Assembly (NCBI GenBank): GCA_001598975.1
Contig: BBXU01003013.1
Location: forward strand, 1-36,697
DNA: 36,697 nucleotides
Direction of reading: 5' to 3'
From: Parachlorella kessleri
Lineage: Eukaryota; Chlorophyta; Trebouxiophyceae; Chlorellales; Chlorellaceae
Shown here: one piece after another, positions 23,201-34,800 of the stretch
Layout: the number at the start of each line of letters is the position of its first letter
Position numbering within the stretch: the first letter of the stretch is position 1
Translations under genes and position numbers: made by a program
The notes under the pieces: model-generated
What the model was told of the DNA's origin: nothing
Databases searched by the model: none
Seen by the model: the letters and a program-made list of their open reading frames with translations, nothing else

Positions 23201-26200
23201 CTGGGCCCTGGTGGTTTTGGATGTTCAAAGAAATTTCAAATAACTCACATGCTTGACAAAGATGTTGTGAAAGCCTGGCTCATCCAGCTCTGCCAGCCGA
23301 GCTGCCACCTCCTGTGCGTCGCCTGCATACCATAGATATATTGAGTTCAGTGATGGGGTATGATCATGCTTCCCAAGTCGTACCCCGTGACCGGCCATGC
23401 TGCCAGCGCCTGGGGTCTCCAGCAGTCGGCAACCTCAAGGTTCAGTAAAATTGAAGTAGGCTGGGCACCCGCTATCTTGGCAAGTCTTTCAGCGTTTTGC
23501 CATTACTGGCCAGGACTATTCAGGACACAAGGACTTCCCAAGTGCACCTTCACCTACCTGCGTGGCATGCTGCAGAACGTAGTCACCATTTCACAGCACC
23601 AACCACCTGGTCTACACACCGATACCTGGCATTAGTGCTGTAACATCAGAGTCAACCAACATCATCAAGACATGCCATGCCCACAGATCATAAGATCATA
23701 ACTAAGGCCTTGCATGAACCACCCCAACAGCTGCATCACCCACCAGAGTCAAAGTATTCCCTTATGATCACCAGTGCCGCCATCTTGTAGGCTTGCACTG
23801 ACGGGTGGAACGGCTGCTGGCCATTGGCAGCACTGACCGAGCCTGCAGCACACAGATCGCAATTTTTTACGGCAAACGAGCATGCCATGGTTGATGCGGT
23901 GCTGCCGGCCCGCTGGAAGCACTCACCAAGAGTATACCAGCTTTGGCGGGGACTAGACAGGAACCTGGGCCTCCCTGCCAGCCACGCCCTGCAGACTAGG
24001 ACCAGCCTCACCCGGCGTGGTCGGCGTCGCTGGGATGCTCTCGTCCGGCCAGCCGGCGGACATAGCTGCCCATACCAGCTTCTGAGCAATAACTCCTAGA
24101 AACAGAGACTCACCCGGCGTCGCCGGCGTTGCTGAGAAGCCAGCCCGCAGAAATGATTGCCTCCACCACCTTTTAAAACAAGACCTAGGGACAGAGGCTC
24201 ACCCGGCGTCGTCGGCGTCGCTGAGAAGCTCTCGTCCAGCCAGCCCGCGGATGTGGCCGCCTCTACCAGCCCCGCGAACCGCTCCTCGGCCGCGGGGTTG
24301 TCCAGCTTGATGTCGGCCAGGTTGTCAGCCACACGCTGGAAGCCCTGCAGGGCGGGCGGGGGTGCCATGGGAACGACCTTGACGACCAGCCGATTAGTCA
24401 TGAGGTAGCCTGGCTCCAGGGGCGTCGATGCTTATGCCAGCAAGGTTGTGGGGCCGGCGACACATGGCCGCGCGCTTGACTTCAACTGCTCATCTTCACG
24501 CTGGTAACCAGAACATGCATAACAATGGATAAAAAGACGGCGAAGAGTAGTACAAAACAAGTAATAAACTTCCAAGTGAAATGAAAGAGTTAAAGTGTCG
24601 AAATAGCAAAGTAATGACTTTTTCATTATAAAAAAGGTCACCTTGCTGGTTTGTGACGTGGTGAGCTCCCCCGCGTCCACCAGGTGCGCCAGTAGCCTCT
24701 GGAATTGCTGAGCGTCCTCCGCATCCATGGCCATCAGCAGGGCCTGCAGCACAGCAGGCAGAGCACGGCCATCATGAGTCAGCATCAGTCATGGTGTCGT
24801 GCCAGCAGTCCCTGCAAAGAGCTCGGGACCGCCCCGCAACCACTGCCACCAGCAGCACTGGCAGACCACGCATAGCGTGCAGACTGATAGCCACGCTTCG
24901 GTGTGGCTAGCGACGAGTAGTGCGGTGCCCCCAGGGTCTCGGAAGCCTACCTAATCAGGCCTGTTTAGCTAGTGTTTCGCGAGAGGCCTGTTTAGCGAGT
25001 GTTTAGCAAGAGCCTGTTTAGCTAGTGTTTAGCGAGGGACTGGCTGATCAGCCGGGGGAACGGCCCAGCTAGCAGGTAAGCAGCTGGGCAGTTGGCAGGG
25101 CAGCCTCCCATGGAAGCCGCGCCACCCTTGATGCACATGCCGATATGACTCAGCAAGTGACTAACCTGCTCGAGCGACTCACCTGCTTGACAAACTCGTG
25201 GTGGAAGAAGGGCACTGCCAGGCCCTGCAGCAGGCGGTACACCTCGCCAGTGTCCCCGCTGGAGCGGTACTCCTGCGGTACACGCCAGGAGCCTTCAGTA
25301 CTTGCCACTGGACCGTCCCGCTCTGCTCTGCTAACTAGAACCCTCTGGTGCTGGACACGAAGAGACTTAACACCGGCATTGAAGGAGAACCCAGGGCTTT
25401 CATCCAAGTCTAGATGTCCAGCGTACCGCAGCCCAGCTCTGCACCAACAACCCACCAACAAACATTGCAATAGACGAGAACGACACGGCTGCTACAGACC
25501 TCCCGCCGTCCTATGTCTTGCTAATGTGGCAATTTCTCCTGACGTCTTGCTGTTACTGCAACAATGCATCTATCTGCAGCAGCTTGGGAGCCTCGTTCTT
25601 GCTCTCACAACAGGCTCAAGCGGAGCGCTAACACCCGTTGTTTCGGCAAGGTGACAAAAACCACAGAGGAGGCTGCCTACCTGCAGCATCTTAGCGATGG
25701 CTTCCTTGGTCTCGTCAAGCTTAAAGCCAGCCCCTGACCCAAAGCAGCGCTGCAGGCGCTCCGCGGAATGCTTGGCGTCCAGGTGAACTTCACACTTGAG
25801 CTTGAGCTCAGCCACCAGGGAGCCCTCGGCTGCACAGAGTATGATTCCTCATGAGTCGTTATGTGTGTTGCCGACTGGCACTGGCGTCAGCTAGCATGTG
25901 TGGCGCCAAGGTGCAATCCACATGACAACATCCAAGTGGCCACGGGTGAGCTGACAGCATCAATGATACGATGGGCTTGCTCCCACCACGGCAGCTACAG
26001 CTGGTGGCAGTGCGCACCCATCGTCCATCAGCGCATTACACGCACGCCCATCAAGGAAAAGTAAGGGCCCTGCTATAATGTTACCCCATTGCATCCTCAC
26101 CTCCATTCAAACGCTTGATTGAGGAGGGAGGTAGCACGTCATCCACCACAGCCCTGCAACAGGCAAAGGGAGCAGATGCACGCATTCACATGTGACGATC

Positions 26201-29200
26201 CCTGCTACGCCTTGGGCTGGGGGCAGTTCAGTCACCCTTGGCGATGCCACTGGCGCGGGCAGGCACAGCGCTGCTCAACATCGCACTGCTAGTACGCTCA
26301 GCAGCCCCATCCCTGGAACGGACCTGAAGGAACATGTAGCAGGTTTCTTTCCAAGAACTTGTGGAAAGTCCCTGAAACACTCTTCGCATGACAACCCTAT
26401 GCTGGAACCCGCCTGCAGATGAAGAGCGACACCAGCTCCACTGCGTCTGGCACGTCCAGCTTGAGGTCGTCCAGGGACTCCACAACGCTGAGGAAGCCGC
26501 GGCGCATCTGGTCAGGGAAGATCACCTGTGACAACAAAAAGGCAACAAAAACTCTGCAATGGACACAGCTGGGATGACGCTGGTGCCGCCCTCAGACGTC
26601 CTACTGATGAGTAGGTAAGACCGTTGTGGCATGGAAGCTCTACGGTTTCCATCTTTAAATACTACTGGCAATAGCAGCATGAAGTCTTCCTAAGCTTGGA
26701 TTTAACACAAAGACACCAGCACATGCAGCCAGCAGCAGCCGGAAGAAAATCTAGTTGCTTGAGATGCGATCCACATACTTACAGAGCTGCTAATGAAACC
26801 ATAGGCTGCTGGTCACTGCAACACTGCATGCAACTTGCCAAACATTGGCATCCGCGTCACAGTGATACTAAGGGTTGACTCATCCAGTACACCCTAACAG
26901 GATCCTCACAACCTGCACTCAAGAGTACCACAGGCAGTACCGGCTTGACATCATAACCCTCAGCCAAACACAAGAACTATAAGCGAAAATCAAATAACTG
27001 CATTGCCTACCACACACCTCATTGTACAGCGCACTGAGCAGCACAGCGGTCATCTCGCGCTCGCGGTCGTGCTTGTCTAGGGCGGTAGTCAGAGCGCGCT
27101 TCACAAAGTAGTGCGCAAACTCGGGGTGGTCTAGTTCCTGGCGGGATGAGCAAAACATGACTTAGTGAGGATGCTGGCTGCCAGTTCAAATAAAAGCATC
27201 GCCGTCCAACCAGACAAAGTACAGTCGGTCATCTGCCGCCGCCCGTGGGATGAGCAGTTCCCTCCACCACAGGCATCCTTACAACTATGCAACGTGAGGC
27301 TGCAATGTACCTGGCATAAACTCTCCCCGGGACCCAGCGCAAACCAACCAAGCATTGCAACGCTCAAGAGCTTCTATTCACTGGGAATCGAAAAGCCTGT
27401 GGGGCGGTGTTGATGAAATACCAGTCACCAGCTCTCCCCTTGATAAACTTAGACTGGCTCATGGTTCCAGCATACATCAGTCGTAGGTGTAGGTACGCGG
27501 CAAACTGCGGACCTACCCATGTCATCCCTGGCAGTTCATTTATTTATTTTACACAGTCTTCTGACCCACCTGCAGGCTCACTGCCGCCTCATTTATGTCA
27601 CCGCTGCTATAGTACTCGGTCAGAAGGTCAGACACCTGCAGAAGGTTCTGTAAGAACAGGTTTGGCCAGACAGCGACCCGTGTTGTCAAAGCGCGCCCTG
27701 GCAGGGCAGACATACAGCTGGCTGCATATACGTGCTTGGCACGGCCTACAAAGATCAAAGACGCGCCCCTGCATTAAGCGGGCTCAAGCCACGTGGCACT
27801 GCGGGGTACAGTCCCCCAGTCTAGTCAGCACCCCAGGCATAAAAGTTGCAGATGCAAACACCACATCTAAGCAGTGCCTCCGCCTTGTCCAGCCATTTAC
27901 AAGGCAGAGCAACACCAGCCAACAGCTGCCGTGCTGCACGCACCGCCTGCTTGTAAGCTTGAATCTCGGAAGTCCGCGGCTGGTGGAATGCCACACTTGC
28001 CTCCTCCTCTGCATCGCCAATAGCACAAAAACCCGCTTTGCAGAAACGGCGCATGCTCCATCCCCCAGGTAGAAAGTCATGCATCTGTAAGCACAGTTCC
28101 CTCGCACTCCAACCTGCTTGGCAGTTTAATGTGCCCCCGGCCACCCGAACAACACTTGCCGCCACCCACTCCAGCTTGCTAGCAAAAACCCTTCCCCCAC
28201 TGCTCTTGCATCCTCACCCGAGTTGTAGTTAGGGTCGTTCCTGTCCATCGCACCCCCCTCCTCCTCGCCGTCAGTTACCAGCTTGCCCCATGTGAACTTG
28301 CCACCGGCCCCGCTCTTTTTTGCCTTGCCAGTGCCTGCAGGTGCTCCTGAACAACAAGGCTGGGCTAGCATATGCTTCAGGCTCAGCGTAGTAGTGCTTG
28401 CATGCATGGTTCTGTTATGCTTCTAACGGGTGAGGGCTTTGTAGGTGCCTACAAGGCGCCCCAAGGACGCACTGCTGAGCTAGCTTACCGAAGTCAAGCA
28501 GGACGCTTTGCTGGCCTTTGCCACCGCGAAGAAGGGAGCATACCAGGCAGGTTTTAAGAAATTGCATGGTCCAATGCCGCCCAACAGCTGCAGAAACTGA
28601 AGGCCGACCCTAGAGTCCCTGCCACACCATCCTGGCATGCTGCCCACCGCATAGTAATCCAATGTGACTGGCTGAATGGATACTAACGGGACTGCATGTG
28701 GCACAGTGCAGCTCCTACGTATACCCAAGGCTAGCCGCCTGCATCCCTCCAGCCTTCATGCACTCACCTTTGCCTCGCCGTGACAGGTGGTGGTCATGCT
28801 GCAGGTCCCGCTTAGTCTTCATCACCTCATGGTGGGGGTTCTTGCCTAGCTGCGGCTTGTGCACGCTGGACTCGTCATTGCTGGCAGCGCTGGGCGGCCG
28901 GGCAGCTGCAGCAGCAGCGCAAGAAGTGTAGCCGGGAACGACTGATGGGCAGATGCAAGCGCATGAAGTCTGCCCTTGTTTACCATAGGCGCAACCAGAG
29001 GCGGCTGGCTGGCACCCTATCAACAATCAAGGCAGCAAGACAGGCAGTACATACATCCAGGCATGGGCCTGCTCGTATAAGTCAGCGGCCACTGGAAGGA
29101 GGCGCAGCGTGCATCACGTACGCAGCTGGCCCGCAGCTGTCTCCCCCCTCCATCCTACACGGCGTGCGCCACTGCTAGCCCAAGACACAGCTGGCTGCTA

Positions 29201-29341
29201 GCACTGTTCAGCTGCCGCACCTTCCTCAGCCTTTTTCTTTGCCAGGGCTGCATCCAAGGCGGCACGCTGGTCCTCGGTCAGAAAGGGGCTGGCACCCTCG
29301 GACCCAATGCTTGCTGCGCGCGCGGCTGCAGGCCTCGGCAT
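20175..29341 (-). CDS. MRF1: MA3-domain translation regulatory factor (MRF/PDCD4-like)
   Basis: Exons 29341-29221, 28905-28768, 28346-28218, 28008-27944, 27635-27570, 27137-27018, 26525-26413, 26153-26101, 25829-25681, 25272-25183, 24743-24642, 24344-24203, 23842-23744, 23322-23249, 23041-22946, 22561-22471, 22150-22049, 21839-21733, 21359-21271, 20763-20673, 20312-20175 give 724 aa with every phase agreeing. The N-terminus has FLTEDQRAAL, then TWGKL and DRNDPNYNSGE, hallmarks of plant MRF proteins. Four MA3 domains follow at about 147-257, 312-425, 443-553 and 613-724. Repeated signatures are EYYSSGD/EYRSSGD/EYFDSGD/EYLVNSS, HPEFAHYFVK/HHEFVKQ/FHNIFVK/HHEFVYR, and RAVVDDVLPP/RAVVDEVLPP. MA3 domains bind eIF4A. 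In plants these proteins tie translation to energy state through TOR-S6K; that role here is inferred. Exon 7 ends at a GC donor. The ATG at 29341 is the first in frame before FLTEDQR. MRF1 denotes the plant family, not a proven one-to-one orthologue. Confidence 0.92.
24003..24275. repeat. Tandem triplication of an exon end with its splice donor
   Basis: Exon 12 of the MA3 gene ends (minus strand) with coding for SAGWLDESFSATPTTPG and a GTGAGC donor at 24202. Two further copies lie downstream in its intron, with donors GTGAGT at 24113 and GTGAGG at 24011. The farthest copy still reads SAGWPDESIPATPTTPG in frame. The middle copy lacks about 11 bases. The homology continues into the intron (GTGAGYCTCTGT..CTAGG), so the unit is roughly 100 bp and includes exon and intron sequence. 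Confidence 0.85.
24959..25038. repeat. Three tandem copies of a 26-27-bp repeat
   Basis: GCCTGTTTAGCTAGTGTTT recurs with small changes at 24959, 24986 and 25012, each copy followed by CGCGAGA, AGCAAGA or AGCGAGG. It lies in the intron between exons 10 and 11 of the MA3 gene. It is not related in sequence to the exon-end repeat 700 bp away. Confidence 0.85.
26411..26412 (-). other. GC splice donor in the MA3 gene
   Basis: The exon ending VELVSLFIC plus AG is followed by GCGGGT. The next exon starts GGCTGTGG, restoring Arg then AVVDDVLPP, as in every MA3 protein (FxARAVVDD). No GT near the junction gives the required phase. The donor matches the GC consensus less well than the other two in this window. 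Confidence 0.7.
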
Positions 29342-29976
29342 GGCTAGACACCTCCCTTGGCAAACCTCAGCTCCTCCTCCTGTAGAAGGTGTGGACCCTG
29401 TGCTGGCAGGTCAGGACGCTCGCCACCCACCCGTGCTCCGACAGCATAGCAGGATACAAGATCAACCAACAACAGCGTTCCTTGGCTCGACCCAACACCA
29501 TCTAGCAGCCTGCCATGACGCAAGCCAGTGTGGCACGACACTGATTGATGAGTGATGAGGCAACACACCGATCTCGCGCACCCTTCTTCGGAAGATGTCT
29601 TCCAGGCGCGGTTGACGGCAGGCACTCACTTCTACGGCTTGGGTTCTTATCCTCCTTGTGTTGGGCAGTCGAAGGTCGATTGCAAATATACAACAGCTTG
29701 CTGCTCAGCACTTCCGTGAGTGGGTAGGTGCCATCCATCGCGTGCTGACATGACATGGCGTGCTGACATGGCATGCGTTGCCTGACATGTTGCACTCCCC
29801 AAAACCTGCTCCTCGACGCCAACTGGAATACATACATTTCCTGGAGGTACTGCACATGCTTCGGTCGCTTTTTCCAAGGGCATACAGCACTGTTTGACTA
29901 GGCAGACTGCACAGAAACAGTACCAGCGGCGTTTGTCGCCTTTGCCAAGCCAGGCAGGAGGGCCTGAGAGGGCAGG
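29342..29976. promoter_or_regulatory. Divergent promoter region between the MA3 and AP-1 sigma genes
   Basis: This 635-bp stretch separates two oppositely oriented start codons. It must contain both 5' UTRs and both promoters if no upstream exons exist. No TATA box is evident. GCGTGCTGACATG is repeated with an 18-bp offset at 29740-29752 and 29758-29770, on the AP-1 sigma side. Short frames here have no family resemblance. Confidence 0.45.
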
Positions 29977-31294
29977 ATGGTAGGTCAACTGTGCTAGATC
30001 GCGTCCTTCTTTCTTGAGCTCCAAGGCGCTTCGCTGCGACTTGACAGAGTTGCGCTTGCTTGTGCAGGCCGTGCAATTCCTACTGCTGCTCAGTAGGCAG
30101 GTAAAAGGACGCTTGCAGGGGTTGATCAGGGCCTCCCTCCTCTTCCATGTGTGTGCACCACTCTGCTCCTGCCGTGGTACAGGGTAAGGTGCGGCTGGCC
30201 AAGTGGTACACCACTATTAGCCAGAAGGACCGGGCGAAGATTGATCGCGAGATAACACCCATGGTCATCACAAGACCGCTGAAGCTGTGCAACTTCCTTG
30301 ACTGGAAGGACATGAAGATTGTGTACAAGCGTTACGCCAGTCTGTACTTTGTAGCGGGCGTGGACGCAGGTTGGTCTGCAACAGCATCCTCCTGCAGCGT
30401 TGGTGAAGCGCTATGTAGCAGCAGAGCATTGGGCCAAAGGGGTAGAGCAAGGGCCTTGCTAGTCGCTTGAAAACAGGGGCAGTGAGGGGTGAAGTCCCGT
30501 TGGAGACACAGGGAAATCGTGCGGTTGTTGCAGATGACAACGAGCTGCTGACCCTGGAGCTCATACACCACTTTGTTGAGGTGCTGGACAAGTACTTCAA
30601 GAATGTGTGCGAGCTGGACTTGATCTTCAACTTTCACAAGGTAAGGCCGACGTTAAAAGCCACTTTGCCTCCTGTGAAAGTTTTGTGCGTTGAAACGGAC
30701 TGTCCGCCCAATGTGCAGACAAGGACCTTGCCTGTTGTAAGAGCTGTTGTCGGTTCTCTTGCAGTTCTTGCCTGAAAGTTGGTGACTGACTGGCTCACAT
30801 TGTGTCTCACTGCTTCTTTCTATGGACACAAGTGGCAGAGTTCCTACTCGCTTGAGAATGGTGAAGGAGCTGCAAATTGGCAGGGCTGAGTACAAGAGAT
30901 GAGCTGAGAGGTTTCCTGGGTTTGACTTCCAAGCTTCCCGCCTGCCATTGTGCAGGCATATTTCATCTTAGATGAGATGCTGCTAGCAGGGGAACTTCAA
31001 GAGCCTAGCAAGAAGGTGCTTCAATTCACCAACTTTTAATCAATCGCCGGCGCACATGCCGTTGCTTCCCCAAGCCTGAAGTGTCTGCCAATCGGAACAC
31101 TGCAATGATGACCATCCTGATGTTGTGCACAATCCCTGCGATGTACATGCCACCGTAGGAGGCTGTGCCCCTGGAGAAGCTGTTGAACATGAGTGCGTTG
31201 TGCTGCACCGCAGGCCATTGCGCGGGTGATTGAGGCACAGGACCAGCTGGTGGAGAATGCCAAGATGGGCAACACACCCGAGGCAGGGCGGTAG
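29977..31294 (+). CDS. AP1S: AP-1 clathrin adaptor complex, sigma subunit
   Basis: Exons 29977-29979, 30068-30100, 30183-30369, 30534-30640, 30956-31015, 31214-31294 give 156 aa, the usual sigma length. The small (sigma) chain stabilises the AP-1 core, which sorts cargo into clathrin coats at the trans-Golgi network and endosomes. Family landmarks are [17 protein letters not shown] at the N-terminus; [11 protein letters not shown] (58-68), matching the clathrin adaptor small-chain signature; [20 protein letters not shown]; and [26 protein letters not shown] and the long C-terminal helix favour sigma-1 over AP-2 sigma. The first coding exon is modelled as the ATG alone, followed at once by GTAGGT, giving MAVQF. 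A different upstream start exon would be the alternative. It is divergent from the MA3 gene and convergent with eIF3m. Confidence 0.92.
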
Positions 31295-31316
31295 TGGGGT
31301 CAAGCACTGGTGTGCC

Positions 31317-31321
31317 TGTAA
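31317..31321 (+). promoter_or_regulatory. TGTAA poly(A) signal candidate for AP-1 sigma
   Basis: TGTAA lies 22 bases past the AP-1 sigma stop. It is the chlorophyte signal, but this placement would make a very short 3' UTR, so the functional site may lie further on. Confidence 0.35.
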
Positions 31322-31845
31322 CCGTTCATGTCGTTGGGTGTCTTAGACCATATTTGATAGGTTCAAGCAGCACTGGGATTCTACATGCGAGCAGAGTTTG
31401 TTAGGCAGCTACACACCACTGGTGGCACTGGCCTTGTTAAAGGGCTTCGGGCGCAAGAGCAGGGGGACTCTGTCTAACATTTAAGAAGTGACCGCTAGAG
31501 ACAAGCAGCCCTGTCGAGCGCAGCTACCAACCTGTGCCACATGCAAGGCAAACACAGCAGAGCTCCCCTAGCATGGAGGCAGAGGACCTGTTAGTGTGCC
31601 TCTCTCAACTTTCAGTTAGGTGCTGGTGCCCAGTCTCGGTTTTGCAAGCATGGGCAGTTGGTCTTAATGGGGCCCCTCACCCCAGCTCATGTATGCCATG
31701 CCCACTGGAGAGGCAGCACTACCCACACAGCACGTACACCACCTTTCCGGCCAGCAAACACAACATCAAGCACTGGGACGACCCTCGAGCGCCGCAATAA
31801 GTCTAGTCCACACTTGACACTACAAAGGCAGCTAACACAGATGGG

Positions 31846-31850
31846 TTACA
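31846..31850 (-). promoter_or_regulatory. TGTAA poly(A) signal candidate for eIF3m
   Basis: On the minus strand, TGTAA lies 27 bases past the eIF3m stop codon. Confidence 0.35.
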
Positions 31851-31877
31851 TCCATGCCAGAAGTACAACTCTGCTCT

Positions 31878-34800
31878 TCAGGCCCTGATAGGGGCTGCGT
31901 TCAGCCCATGAGGTAGTGCCTGGGCGTGGCTGTGGTCTGCGGTCATTTGCTTAACTCGGTCCACGCTCTCCTGCAGCCGAGTGTAGTGCAACTCTGTCAG
32001 ATGCAGGTCATGTACCATCAACAAGCGCATGTCTGCAATGCTGGACCACTTCCAAGGAAGAGTGCTATCCCTTGTGCAATAACAGGCCAGCCTCATCGAC
32101 TCTCACAATGCCCTTTTGCCTGCAGCTCGTCGCTCAAACCACCATGACTGCTCCTGCGAGGGCCAGCTGCCCTTGCAATCTTACCACTACGGAGGAAGAG
32201 ATCATCAAACACAGGGGAGAGACCTACTGGAGCAGATCTCAGGCAAGACACCGAGCATACCTGCATAGAACCCTGTCAGCCCAGTATGAGCCTCTGATCG
32301 CATGGCCTGCCACCCTAAGTAAACACAGCACACGCCTGCATTACCAGCCCCACAGCCCGACTCCACGCAGGCGCACCTTCCACACAGCCAGCTGCCCCTG
32401 CAGCTCACGCCACTGGCTCGCACCAAAAGTGCGCGGCACACACTTGGCCACTGCCACGGTGCCTCTCAGCTGGTCGATGCGAGCCTCGACAATGCGCTTG
32501 CCAATGGCCTGGACTACTAGGGCCTCGACCTCAGAGGCTGGCACGCCTAGCTGCTCCTGCAGGAACAAGCGAGGTGACGCAAAAGTCATGGATGAACGAA
32601 TTGCTGCGCATGCCTTCAAAACGTGTTTGCCATCTGCACTGTTATGAGGCCTTGCCTCGGAGCTGCCCCTGCACCTGCGGAAGGTGCTTGATGGAGTAAG
32701 GCACTTGCCCAACATCACAAGGCATCAACAACCTCATGCCAAAAGGGATCAATAACCTCGTATTACAGGCCTTTTATCTACCTGGCGCCCTGGCACAACA
32801 TGCTCCTGCTTAGGAGGGAATACCAGGGCTAATCATACACCGAAATCCACTCACAGACCACCCATGGGCTTTGTGAGTAGTAATGCGGCGGATCGTAACA
32901 ATGATGTGCCCACCCAACCACCTATGCCATCCCCTCACTTCAACTCGTAAAATGCGCTGCTTGCCTGGATTTGCTGGAAGGTAACCTCGTCCGCCCCATG
33001 CGCCAGCCCCATCAGTGCCAGCAGCCGCATCTTCGCCAGCGCTGCCTCGCGCGGAAGCCCCACCGCCGCAAACAGCTGCTCATTGCCGGCCGCAAACCGC
33101 TCAAAGTCCTGCAGGAGGCACGAAAAGTGCACACCTGACCTCTAGGAAGCAAAGGAGAGTGAACACGTGACTTGCCTGCAGGCTGTCTTCACGGCTGCTC
33201 CCAGTATGCAGTGCAGCTCAAGCACTGTATACTCGCAGTAGCCAGGGGCACAGGTGGTAAGGCGGCCAATGCGAGGCAACAGTTGGAGATAGCTGTGGAG
33301 GTATGCAGGCAGCAGTGAGGCAAAGTAAGTAGTGTCGAAACTAGTTCCCCCCACAGCAGGCCGCCACCTGTACGCAGACAAGGCCTGCACCAGCACTCAC
33401 AGCGTCGGCTACATCGGCCGCTTCACCTGTCCTCAATGGTTACACATCGGTGTTACTACCTACCCACGTGCCCGGTGTTTAGTACCGAGTTGCTCAGCAG
33501 CTATTTTGTCGCATGGTGCTACGCAATGCAGTCGCAGCCGTCCAGAGCGGGCATGTGCCCCACCTCCCACCCCACTGGAAACTCCCAACCACCCACCTGC
33601 ACCGTCCCTGACAAAAAGATGCTGAGCAGCTGGTAAAGCGCCCCATGCTGCGCGTCTCCTGCCAGCGCCTTGACTGCTGGGTTGTCAAGCAGGTCGAATT
33701 GGAACATCTCCGGGCTGCGGATGAAGTCAGAGGCGACTGCCGCAGCCACTGGCTTGGCTGTTGCCAGGTCAGATGCGTTGGTGCCCTGCAGGCAGCAGGC
33801 AGGGCAGGCAAGTCGGGTGGCTTCGCCTGGCATAACAGCACACTGACCGGGGGATCTTCATAGTATATCAACAAACAGCACATGCCTTGGTCTCAACTAC
33901 CTGGCTTCCCCACTAGTCCTCCCCACCTCTGTCTCCACCCAACCCACCCGTGCTCAACAGCAACAAGCACTGCAGCGCCCCGCCCTCCAGCCTACTTACC
34001 TGCATAGCATCCTCACTACCATGCACAGCATAACTGTCCATGCGTCAAGCCGCTGCTACTGCTGACACACCTCGTACGTGCCGAGGCACTTGGTCAGCAG
34101 CTTGTATGCCTCCTTGGCAGCAGTTTTGGGCTTGCGCGTGCAAGCCTGCAGCACCTCCGCACATGCCTGGTACAGCTCCCTCTCCCTGGCTGCGGGCAGC
34201 CGCAGATCCCGCGGCCAGCTCTCGGCGTGTGCCTGCAGAGACTTGGCACTAGTTATCAGTTAAGTCCTGCAGTGGCTGACGGCCCCACTTGTGCCCTTCC
34301 CCATATCACTGGAGCAGCAGGGCCACACGATGCGCCCTACCGCAGGAAAGACAAAGCCGCTGGCTGCACTGCCAGCTACTCCTACACACGGCTCGTCCTA
34401 CGGCTCACCCTGATCACTGGTAGCAGCAGGTCCGCCAAGCCCGCCCGCTTTGCAAACGACAGCGCCTCCAGCAGCACTGCTAGCTTGGGCTCGGGGTCCG
34501 ACACAACATTGTAGAGGTTCACCAGCGCTGCCAAGCGCTTCTCGGGCTTGGAGTCAGTCTGCAAGTGGGGGTTCTCGCAGACATAACGCTTGAAAGGCAT
34601 CACTTAACCTTGACTCTCACTTGACCTTGAGATGGCCAGTTGCAGTGCATCTCAAGGGCCGGCCCGCTGCCTGGTGCCACCCCACAGGTACCAACACCGC
34701 CCACGCTCAAGCCTACCAGGAGCGACAGACATCTAACGCGGAAACATGAACACCCAGCGTGGGCGTGAAGCATGGCAGATTTGCCCAGCAGCGCGACCAA

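Larger units (their letters stand above)
31295..31877. other. Convergent intergenic region with both poly(A) signals
   Basis: This 583-bp gap between the stops of AP-1 sigma and eIF3m should hold the two 3' UTRs. No coding exon is supported; an 88-codon plus-strand frame from 31534 lacks any family resemblance. Confidence 0.45.
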
